From an uncultured Veillonella sp. (GTDB lineage Bacteria > Bacillota > Negativicutes > Veillonellales > Veillonellaceae), in the NCBI RefSeq assembly GCF_900545205.1, contig NZ_UQYC01000079.1, forward strand, positions 1 through 7,295: a stretch of 7,295 bases of DNA. The letters run 5' to 3'. This document shows positions 1 through 4,675 of this stretch, piece after piece (positions within the stretch are counted from its first letter, which is position 1; the number at the start of each line of letters is the position of its first letter). The position numbers were made by a program, and so were the translations under genes. The notes under the pieces were generated by a model. That model worked only from the letters and a program-made list of their open reading frames with translations. It had not been told where the DNA came from and did no database searches.

Positions 1-50
1 GCGATTATGTACCAGAAGCTCCTGCTACAATGTTCAAAGGTAACTACTAA
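1..50 (+). CDS. 3' end of an unidentified gene (partial)
   Basis: In the frame starting at base 3, the sequence reads DYVPEAPATMFKGNY followed by TAA at 48-50. The codons (GTA, CCA, GAA, GCT, GGT, AAC) resemble those of the lactate permease downstream. A strong intrinsic terminator begins 50 bp after the stop, as expected at the end of a transcription unit. Fifteen residues are too few to name a family. Frame 1 is also open, as far as a TAA at 55-57, but its codon choice is less typical of the region. Confidence 0.5.
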   Translation, partial: DYVPEAPATMFKGNY

Positions 51-100
51 TACCTAAGACCTTACAAAGGCCCTAACGTGGACATGTAGTCAGTAAAGAA

Positions 101-143
101 GGGGACATAAACACTGTTTATGTCCCCTCTCTTATATTTTTTT
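101..143 (+). terminator. Intrinsic terminator of the upstream gene
   Basis: A perfect 12-bp stem (GGGGACATAAAC at 101-112 pairing with 116-127) closes a 3-nt loop. A T-rich tail follows and ends in seven consecutive T at 137-143. This is a classic rho-independent terminator for the gene ending at 50. It insulates the permease, implying that the permease has its own promoter. Confidence 0.9.
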
Positions 144-150
144 AATCTCA

Positions 151-175
151 TTAACCTCAAAAACCATGAGGTTAA
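151..175. repeat. 9-bp inverted repeat downstream of the first terminator
   Basis: TTAACCTCA (151-159) and TGAGGTTAA (167-175) are perfect inverted copies separated by 7 nt. The sequence after the right arm is an A-run followed by only four T, so it is a poor terminator in the + direction. It could be a backup terminator or a regulator-binding site upstream of the permease promoter. The sequence does not decide between these. Confidence 0.45.
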
Positions 176-241
176 AAAATTTTAAGAGATATATTAATTT
201 TTATGATAAGTTTATCTGTTATTTTATTGTAAGCTTTTATT

Positions 242-270
242 TTAACTGAACTTTTACAACTTAATACAAT
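242..270 (+). promoter_or_regulatory. Putative promoter of the lactate permease gene
   Basis: TTAACT (242-247) as -35 and TACAAT (265-270) as -10 are separated by exactly 17 bp, in AT-rich DNA. The predicted transcription start is near 277, giving a leader of about 80 nt before the permease start codon. The -35 matches the consensus at four of six bases and the -10 at five of six. It is the best sigma-70-type candidate I see between the upstream terminator and the gene, but nothing beyond spacing and consensus supports it. Confidence 0.45.
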
Positions 271-282
271 AGCGATTTACTC

Positions 283-297
283 ATCAATTAAATTGAT
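283..297. promoter_or_regulatory. Small palindrome, possible operator
   Basis: ATCAATT and AATTGAT flank a single central A, giving a perfect 7-bp-arm palindrome. It begins about 6 bp after the predicted permease transcription start, where a bound repressor would block initiation or early elongation. In DNA this AT-rich such palindromes can occur by chance. I cannot assign it to a regulator family. Confidence 0.3.
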
Positions 298-357
298 TAA
301 GCTACATCGTCCTGTTAAGCATATATTTTTATTTTTCTTGAAAGGATGATTTTAGAA

Positions 358-1995
358 ATGAGTGCTATCACCGTTCTATTAGCGCTATCTCCAATCATTT
401 GGTTGATCGTAGCGTTATCCATCTTGAAATTACCTGCATGGCAAGCAACAAGTGTTGCTGCAATCGGTTCTTTCATCATCGCTATTACAGCATTCCAATC
501 TGACCCATTCATTATGGTCACTGGTGCCCTTGAAGGTGCCGCTTTGGCAATCTGGCCAATCCTATTAGTTATTACAGCTGCTATCTTCGTTTATAACTTG
601 GTAGTACATACGAAAGCAATGGAAACTATTAAAACAATGCTTTCTTCTGTAACATCTGATACTCGTGTACTTGCATTGTTACTTGCATGGGGCTTTGGTG
701 CCTTCATGGAAGGTATGGCTGGCTTTGGTACTGCCGTTGCAATTCCAGCTGCTATGATGGTTGCAGTAGGTTTTGATCCACTAAAATCTATCATCGCATG
801 TCTCGTTGCTAACTCCGTACCTACAACATTCGGCTCCATCGGTATTCCAACAACTACATTGGCATCCTTAACAAGCCTTGATCCAAGCCATTTAGGTACA
901 TTCATTTCCGTACAATTATTCTTACTTAACCTTATCGCACCATTCTTCGTTGTTATGATTATTGGTGGCGGTGTTAAAGCGTTAAAAGGCGTATTCCTTG
1001 TTACATTACTTTCCGGTTTAGCATTAGCTGTTCCTGAAACTGTAATCAACGCTGTAATGGGTCCAGAATTATCCGTAATCTCTGCATCTATCGTTATCAT
1101 GGCAGTTATCATTATCTGTGCAAAAATTATGCCTCCTAATGATCCTGAATACGCAGTTAAACAAACTGGCGAAGTTCCTAAAGTTTCCAGTGGCGAAGGC
1201 CTTGTAGCTGCAATGCCATTCATCTTGATCTTCGTATTATTGTTATTAACTTCCAAATTGTTCCCTGCAATTAATGGTCCTCTTGCGTCCATTAAAACAT
1301 CCGTACCTATTTACCAAGGTCCTGGTGCAAAACCTTACACATTCGTATGGATTGCAACTCCTGGTATCATGATCTTCATCGCTGGTATTGTTGGTGGTTT
1401 CATCCAAAAAGCAAAAGCTGGCGAAATCTTCGGTACATTGGGTTCCACAGTTAAAAACTTGAAATTCACATACCTTACAATCATCACAGTTGTTATGACA
1501 GCTAAATTGATGACTTACTCTGGTATGACTGCAGATATTGCGAAAGCAATGGTTGCTGGTACAGGTTCCTTGTATCCTCTATTCGCTCCTATCGTAGGTG
1601 CGTTGGGTGCCTTCTTGACTGGTTCCGGTACAAACTCCAACGTATTGTTTGGCCCACTTCAAATCGCTGCAGCTCAAGGTTTAGATCCTACAAACTTCGA
1701 AGACCTTGGCTTCTGGTTGGCAGCAGTTAACTCCGGTGCAGCTGGTATCGGCAAAATGTTGTCCCCACAATCCATCGCGATTTCTATTGGTGCCGTAGGT
1801 CCTGCTTTGAAAGCATACCTAGAAAACCACAAAGAAATTGGTTCTGAAGAAGCTCACAACTTAGAACATGAAATCGAAGCAAGCGTTATCATGAACAGCG
1901 CGTTCAAATACTTCTTGATCTTCATCATTATGCATGGTTGTATCTCCTTCTTCGGTCAACATTTCATCCATGAAATTCACCACTTCTTCTTCTAA
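358..1995 (+). CDS. lctP: L-lactate permease (LctP/LldP family)
   Basis: This is a cytoplasmic-membrane transporter that imports lactate, by proton symport in characterised family members. From the start chosen here it is 545 residues, close to the family's usual 530-560, and almost entirely hydrophobic segments, consistent with a dozen or more membrane helices. Family hallmarks include FGAFMEGMAGFGTAVAIPAA (about residues 113-132), ANSVPTTFGSIGIPT (151-165) and TGSGTNSNVLFGPLQ (421-435), followed by NSGAAGIGKMLSPQSIAI. An in-frame ATG lies at 346, but it overlaps the AAAGGA ribosome binding site (341-346). The ATG at 358 has proper spacing and is preferred. Codon choice is strongly biased (GGT, GCA, TCC, AAC, TTC), suggesting high expression, as expected if lactate is a main carbon source. 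The C-terminus is rich in histidine and aromatic residues (HFIHEIHHFFF). The gene stands alone between two terminators. Confidence 0.95.
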   Translation: MSAITVLLALSPIIWLIVALSILKLPAWQATSVAAIGSFIIAITAFQSDPFIMVTGALEGAALAIWPILLVITAAIFVYNLVVHTKAMETIKTMLSSVTSDTRVLALLLAWGFGAFMEGMAGFGTAVAIPAAMMVAVGFDPLKSIIACLVANSVPTTFGSIGIPTTTLASLTSLDPSHLGTFISVQLFLLNLIAPFFVVMIIGGGVKALKGVFLVTLLSGLALAVPETVINAVMGPELSVISASIVIMAVIIICAKIMPPNDPEYAVKQTGEVPKVSSGEGLVAAMPFILIFVLLLLTSKLFPAINGPLASIKTSVPIYQGPGAKPYTFVWIATPGIMIFIAGIVGGFIQKAKAGEIFGTLGSTVKNLKFTYLTIITVVMTAKLMTYSGMTADIAKAMVAGTGSLYPLFAPIVGALGAFLTGSGTNSNVLFGPLQIAAAQGLDPTNFEDLGFWLAAVNSGAAGIGKMLSPQSIAISIGAVGPALKAYLENHKEIGSEEAHNLEHEIEASVIMNSAFKYFLIFIIMHGCISFFGQHFIHEIHHFFF

Positions 1996-2007
1996 GATTT
2001 GGTAACA

Positions 2008-2042
2008 TAAAAAGAACAGCTCTTAATGAGCTGTTCTTTTTT
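2008..2042. terminator. Bidirectional terminator between convergent genes
   Basis: AAAGAACAGCTC (2011-2022) pairs perfectly with GAGCTGTTCTTT (2028-2039) around a 5-nt loop. The + strand continues into T at 2040-2042, and the complementary strand continues into a T-run opposite 2008-2010. It therefore ends both the permease transcript from the left and the PepSY-gene transcript from the right. Confidence 0.9.
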
Positions 2043-2124
2043 ATTGTTATATATTAGGATATTCCAAGTAGTACAACCTTAAGGAGTTAATCCACATTGT
2101 TACACATTATAAGCTCTCAGTCTA

Positions 2125-2409
2125 TTAGTAGACCTCTTGCTCCACTTCCCATTTTGTAAATGTGCCAGTATCTGCATCAATTTCAAAGTCGTATTCATAA
2201 CCATTGTAATGAATTTCACCTTCATACTCTAAACGACCATGATCATAATCGCGATTGAACTCAGTTATATTAGTAACCGTTGCACCCGGTACACGTGCCA
2301 ATGCACTTTGCACGGCCTCATCAGAACTAATAGCTTCCACTGAGGACACTACCGTAGTACTCAGGACAGCTACTACAGTCAAAATCAAGGATTTTACCAT
2401 TTTTTTCAT
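2125..2409 (-). CDS. Small secreted PepSY-domain protein
   Basis: This encodes a 94-residue exported protein. Residues 1-26 form a signal peptide: a basic start (MKKMVKS), a hydrophobic core (LILTVVAVL) and a likely cleavage site after VEA. The mature part matches a single PepSY domain: a helix with SSDEAVQSALARVPGATV (about 28-45), then strands reading RLEYEGEIHYNG, YEYDFEIDADTG and TFTKWEVEQE. PepSY domains occur in protease propeptides and small periplasmic proteins and are thought to modulate proteases; the partner here is unknown. An in-frame ATG lies 21 bp upstream (2430), but TAGGAGAG sits just before the ATG at 2409, so 2409 is the likely start. The mature protein is strongly acidic. 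It appears monocistronic, with its own promoter and a shared terminator. Confidence 0.85.
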   Translation of the reverse strand: MKKMVKSLILTVVAVLSTTVVSSVEAISSDEAVQSALARVPGATVTNITEFNRDYDHGRLEYEGEIHYNGYEYDFEIDADTGTFTKWEVEQEVY

Positions 2410-2469
2410 ATAATTCTCTCCTACACACATAAACCAAATTGATACTTTTAGATATAAATAATATAACTT

Positions 2470-2498
2470 ATTGTAATCGATGAGAGAAAAGATAGCAA
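2470..2498 (-). promoter_or_regulatory. Putative promoter of the PepSY gene
   Basis: Read on the minus strand, TTGCTA (-35, opposite 2493-2498) and TACAAT (-10, opposite 2470-2475) are separated by 17 bp. Transcription would start near 2463, leaving a leader of roughly 54 nt that contains the TAGGAGAG ribosome binding site. The spacing and two recognisable boxes make this the best-looking promoter in the window. Confidence 0.55.
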
Positions 2499-2525
2499 AT
2501 CATAATTCTTATTAAGAAAAATCTA

Positions 2526-2554
2526 TAGAAATTATCTACTAATCATGTTACAAT
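2526..2554 (+). promoter_or_regulatory. Putative promoter of the efflux transporter gene
   Basis: TAGAAA (2526-2531) and TACAAT (2549-2554) are spaced 17 bp apart. TGT immediately precedes the -10 box (2546-2548), forming an extended -10. Initiation would be near 2561, placing the terminator-like hairpin at 2585-2619 inside the 5' leader of the efflux gene. This promoter fires away from the PepSY promoter, with about 27 bp between the two -35 boxes. Confidence 0.5.
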
Positions 2555-2580
2555 ACATCGTATCAAATAGAAAAAATTAA

Positions 2581-2634
2581 ATGCAGTCTGCGAAGTGCGA
2601 TTCGCAGGCTTTTATTTTTCCCATTTTAAGATAG
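2581..2634 (+). CDS. Possible 17-codon leader peptide upstream of the efflux gene
   Basis: An ATG at 2581 opens a short frame reading MQSAKCDSQAFIFPILR. It stops at TAG 2632-2634, which overlaps the AGGAGG ribosome binding site of the efflux gene. The frame spans the whole terminator-like hairpin, so ribosomes on it would alter the folding. Against this, no convincing ribosome binding site precedes it (only GAAAAAATTAA), and a 17-codon frame can arise by chance. It is listed as a candidate only. Confidence 0.25.
   Translation: MQSAKCDSQAFIFPILR
2585..2619 (+). terminator. Terminator-like hairpin in the efflux gene leader (possible attenuator)
   Basis: AGTCTGCGAA (2585-2594) pairs with TTCGCAGGCT (2601-2610): nine Watson-Crick pairs and one T-G pair, with a 6-nt loop. 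T-rich sequence follows directly (2610-2619, one A interruption). It lies 25 bp before the efflux start codon. No + strand gene precedes it, because the upstream gene is on the other strand. It therefore cannot be an ordinary end-of-gene terminator. It would stop transcripts starting near 2561, either as an attenuator of the efflux gene or as the end of a leader RNA of about 55-60 nt. Confidence 0.65.
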
Positions 2635-2643
2635 GAGGATTAT

Positions 2644-3831
2644 ATGAATCAAGAAAATTCTGCTAAGGTTTCCTTTATCTTGGTAGTATTCCTTGGCATG
2701 TTAACAGCCATAACACCGCTCGCAACAGATCTTTATTTACCAGCATTGCCGATTATGCCTGGCGAATTAAATACAACCGCATCTAATATTCAAATGACCA
2801 TTGGTGTTATGACCTTTGGTGTTGCATTAGGCCAATTATTTGGTGGCCCTATTAGCGATACAATGGGTCGTAAATTACCACTCATCGTAGGCAATTTACT
2901 ATGTGTCATCTCTAGCATCATTTGTGCCTTTGCACCTAACATCGAAATACTTTTACTAGGTAGATTCCTACAAGGTTTAACTGGATCTGTAGGTGTTGTA
3001 ATTGCCAAGGCTATCGCTCGAGACTTTGCTTCTGGTCAAGAATTGACGAAACTCTTCGCCTTACTTATGATGGTTAACGGCTTAGCTCCAGTACTTGCCC
3101 CTCTCATAGGTGGCCAATTGCTCTTATTCACTACATGGCGTGTAATCTTTGTAATTCTAGCAGTATTCTCTGCTATTCTATTAGTAGGCTCACTTCTATT
3201 CCGTGAAAGCTTACCAAAAGAAAAACGTATTACAGGCGGTGTAGGTGTAGCAGTTAAAAATTATATTACCCTCATCAAAGATAAGCCATTCTTAGGTCAA
3301 ACATTAATACAATTATTTGCCTTTGGCGGATTTTTTGCTTATATATCAGGTTCATCCTTTGTATACCAAAATATTTTTAATCTTTCCGCTCAAGAATTTA
3401 GCTATCTTTTCGGTATTAACAGCTGTGGTATTGTCTTAGCTAGTGCCATTAGTAGTCGTGTTAGTAATGTTATAACAGCTAAACAATTACTAACATTCAG
3501 CCTATGGCAACTTACAATTGGTTCCTTACTATTCTTAATTGCTATGATTTTCGAATGGTCACTCATCCCTGTAACAACCATCCTATTCTTTACCGTATGT
3601 ACCGTATCCCTATTCGGCTCCGCCTCATTCTCTATGGCGATGACCAACTACGGGAAAATGGCAGGCAGTGCCTCTGCCATACTCGGCTTTGCCAGCATGT
3701 TCGCTGCAGGCATCGTATCTCCACTCGTTGGCATTGGTGGAGATCATACGGGTGTACCAATGGGGATAACAATGCTAGTATGTGCAGTGCTTTCCTTATT
3801 GTGCCTATATGGTTTAGTTGAAAAAGAATAA
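2644..3831 (+). CDS. MFS drug-efflux transporter, Bcr/CflA type
   Basis: This is a 395-residue inner-membrane proton antiporter of the major facilitator superfamily, DHA1 (12-helix) type, in the Bcr/CflA branch whose members export drugs such as bicyclomycin or chloramphenicol. Characteristic features are TDLYLPALP at the end of helix 1 (28-36), motif A in loop 2-3 (GGPISDTMGRKLPL, about 67-80), a motif B-like LGRFLQG (105-111) and a motif C-like GLAPVLAPLIGG (146-157). A central cytoplasmic loop (FRESLPKEKR, 187-195) and the late AGSASAILG segment (340-348) typical of the branch are also present. AGGAGG at 2633-2638 fixes the start. The length is normal and the frame intact. The substrate cannot be predicted. 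The gene is monocistronic, with a leader suggesting attenuation, and is followed by the repeat terminator near 3900. Confidence 0.9.
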   Translation: MNQENSAKVSFILVVFLGMLTAITPLATDLYLPALPIMPGELNTTASNIQMTIGVMTFGVALGQLFGGPISDTMGRKLPLIVGNLLCVISSIICAFAPNIEILLLGRFLQGLTGSVGVVIAKAIARDFASGQELTKLFALLMMVNGLAPVLAPLIGGQLLLFTTWRVIFVILAVFSAILLVGSLLFRESLPKEKRITGGVGVAVKNYITLIKDKPFLGQTLIQLFAFGGFFAYISGSSFVYQNIFNLSAQEFSYLFGINSCGIVLASAISSRVSNVITAKQLLTFSLWQLTIGSLLFLIAMIFEWSLIPVTTILFFTVCTVSLFGSASFSMAMTNYGKMAGSASAILGFASMFAAGIVSPLVGIGGDHTGVPMGITMLVCAVLSLLCLYGLVEKE

Positions 3832-3858
3832 TCTATTTTACATTTGTGTGAGCCTTAC

Positions 3859-4002
3859 AATGGGGCCCCGTTACAATAGAATAAATTTTAGTATAAAAAC
3901 AGCGTTACCTTTTTCTTGCTCAGTACGTCACTTCGTTCCGTAAAATCGCTTCGAAAAAGGTAACGCTATTTTTATTAATTTTTGCTATGAAGATGTCCCA
4001 TT
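3859..4002 (+). repeat. Complete palindromic repeat element, copy A (144 bp)
   Basis: The element runs from AATGGGGCCCC to GATGTCCCATT. It holds a central hairpin with a 37-nt loop, and a GGGGCCCC block near its left end (3862-3869). Copy C at 4441-4584 is the same length, has the same ends and lies in the opposite orientation. The 17 bp at its right end (3986-4002) are an exact inverted copy of 4287-4303. Terminal complementarity extends outside to 14 bp on each side (3851-3864 with 3997-4010). No direct target duplication is visible, so ordinary transposition is not demonstrated. Confidence 0.75.
3895..3973. terminator. Bidirectional terminator hairpin with conserved loop, copy A
   Basis: A perfect 15-bp stem (AGCGTTACCTTTTTC, 3901-3915, with 3953-3967) closes a 37-nt loop (3916-3952). 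Five A on the left (3895-3899) and five T on the right (3969-3973) give a U-run whichever strand is transcribed. It lies 70 bp after the efflux gene stop and is its likely terminator. The loop is the reverse complement of the loops in copies B and C, with three differences from C. Confidence 0.8.
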
Positions 4003-4093
4003 GTAAGGCTTTAAAACTCTGTCTAAAATAGATTACTTCTTATTCCCTACAAACACCATAAGCACAATAAAGGAAAGCTACTATCCAACTGAT

Positions 4094-4252
4094 TATAGAA
4101 AAAAGAATACAGCCCTCTCTGCAACGATTTTACGGAGCGTAGTGACGTACTGAGCCAAGAGAGGGCTGTGTTTTTCTATACTAATGATATACAGTTGTAT
4201 CCGGGCCCCATTATAAAATGAAAGCACCTTATCGCTTATTTACAATAGCTCC
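4094..4252 (-). repeat. Repeat element copy B, left end missing (direct repeat of copy C)
   Basis: This stretch aligns with 4467-4624 as a long direct repeat of about 158 bp, with scattered substitutions and small indels in A and T runs. It carries the hairpin, the 37-nt loop, and the right part CCGGGCCCCATTATAAAATG (4201-4220) followed by the same tail through CAATAGCTCC. Unlike A and C it has no AATGGGACATC end to the left of the hairpin. CAACTG (4086-4091) and CAGTTG (4192-4197) form a small extra inverted pair. Confidence 0.75.
4109..4175. terminator. Terminator-like hairpin with conserved loop, copy B
   Basis: AGCCCTCTCT (4111-4120) pairs with AGAGAGGGCT (4158-4167), extended outward by two pairs (4109-4110 with 4168-4169). 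The stem encloses a 37-nt loop (4121-4157). Five T follow at 4171-4175, and a further TATAGAAAAA/TTTTTCTATA pairing lies outside. It differs from the copy C loop at two positions. It could act as a secondary stop for transcripts from either convergent gene. Confidence 0.7.
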
Positions 4253-4286
4253 TTTCCCTTCTACCATTTGCACTAGTTATATTTTC

Positions 4287-4340
4287 AATGGGACATCTTC
4301 ATAAATAACGTATATAGAAAAGAACAAAGTCCTCTCCCTA
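4287..4340 (-). repeat. Left-end fragment of the repeat element (copy D, decayed)
   Basis: AATGGGACATCTTCATAA (4287-4304), then TATATAGAAAAGAA (4311-4324), match the left end of copy C (4441-4478). After this, AAGTCCTCTCCCTACC only loosely resembles the stem CAGCCCTCTC. No loop core or right end follows. It appears to be a truncated or decayed copy. Copy B lacks exactly this kind of left end, so B and D may derive from a rearrangement of intact elements. Confidence 0.6.
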
Positions 4341-4440
4341 CCATTTCCGTTAGGTGTATTGCTAATTTTTTGTAAATAATGAGATAACAAACTCGATGGA
4401 GCTATTAGGGATATAGTAGATTGGATTACTTACATTTTAT

Positions 4441-4584
4441 AATGGGACATCTTTATAACTAGTGTATATAGAAAAGAATACAGCCCTCTCTGCAGCGATT
4501 TTACGGAACGTAGTGACGTACTGAGCCAAGAGAGGGCTGTATTTTTTCTATACTAATAATATGCAGTTGTATCCGGGCCCCATT
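4441..4584 (-). repeat. Complete palindromic repeat element, copy C (144 bp)
   Basis: It begins AATGGGACATC and ends GGGCCCCATT, exactly 144 bp, the same length as copy A and in inverted orientation to it. It contains the TATAGAAAAGAATA segment, the stem, the 37-nt loop, the opposite stem, a T-run and the CCGGGCCCC block. It lies downstream of the activase gene, so read from that gene it has the same polarity as copy A read from the efflux gene. Confidence 0.75.
4477..4547. terminator. Terminator hairpin with conserved loop, copy C
   Basis: TACAGCCCTCTCT (4479-4491) pairs perfectly with AGAGAGGGCTGTA (4529-4541), closing a 37-nt loop (4492-4528). Two further A-T pairs extend the stem. The + strand runs into six T (4542-4547); the minus strand runs into a weaker ATTCTTTT tract. 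It is the first strong hairpin after the activase gene stop and is its likely terminator. Confidence 0.7.
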
Positions 4585-4675
4585 ATAAAATGGAAGCACC
4601 TTATCGCTTATTTACAATAGCTCCATCGAGTTACAAAACTATTATTTTAGCTAAAATTAGCAATACACTAACTAC

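Larger units (their letters stand above)
3830..4034. repeat. Outer inverted arms wrapping copy A
   Basis: Two further pairs of arms share nearly the same centre as copy A. AATCTATTTTA (3830-3840, overlapping the efflux stop codon) pairs with 4024-4034, and AGCCTTACAATGGG (3851-3864) pairs with 3997-4010. The arm sequences beyond AATGGG differ from those around copy C, though each pair is internally perfect. The RNA from this region could fold into one interrupted hairpin of about 205 nt. Confidence 0.7.
4354..4668. repeat. Outer inverted arms wrapping copy C
   Basis: Three perfect arm pairs share nearly the same centre as copy C: GTGTATTGCTAATTTT (4354-4369) with 4653-4668, AACTCGATGGAGCTATT (4390-4406) with 4616-4632, and CATTTTATAATGGG (4433-4446) with 4579-4592. 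The spacers between the arms are of similar length on both sides but do not match. Together they form an interrupted palindrome of 315 bp ending just short of the activase stop codon. Confidence 0.75.
3832..4675. other. 844-bp repeat-filled gap between convergent genes
   Basis: No plausible gene is present on either strand. Nearly the whole stretch consists of copies or fragments of one palindromic element plus additional inverted arms, itemised in the following entries. Left to right: outer arm, complete copy A, outer arm, copy B lacking its left end, a left-end fragment D, an outer arm, complete copy C, an outer arm. The order is consistent with repeated local duplication and inversion of a terminator element between two convergent transcription units. 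Confidence 0.8.

Noticed and set aside
346..357. Upstream ATG start for the lactate permease
   Set aside because: This ATG overlaps the only ribosome binding site (AAAGGA, 341-346). The ATG at 358 is correctly spaced.
144..357. Riboswitch in the permease leader
   Set aside because: I see no recognisable riboswitch core, and no terminator hairpin just upstream of the start codon.
591..1292. Long open frame on the minus strand inside the lactate permease gene
   Set aside because: It lies entirely within a well-supported + strand gene. Its translation is low-complexity (T, N, A, I, P) as expected from antisense of hydrophobic codons, with no recognisable domain.
2410..2430. Upstream ATG start for the PepSY protein
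   Set aside because: Starting at 2430 would add MCVGENY before the basic n-region and place the TAGGAGAG site inside the gene. The start at 2409 gives a normal signal peptide and spacing.
3859..4584. CRISPR array
   Set aside because: The repeated units are few, long, palindromic, in both orientations and unevenly spaced. There are no uniform spacers and no cas genes.
3859..4584. Insertion sequence or classical MITE
   Set aside because: There is no transposase frame, and no direct target-site duplication flanks either complete copy. The flanks are inverted, not direct. A mobile origin remains possible but is not shown.
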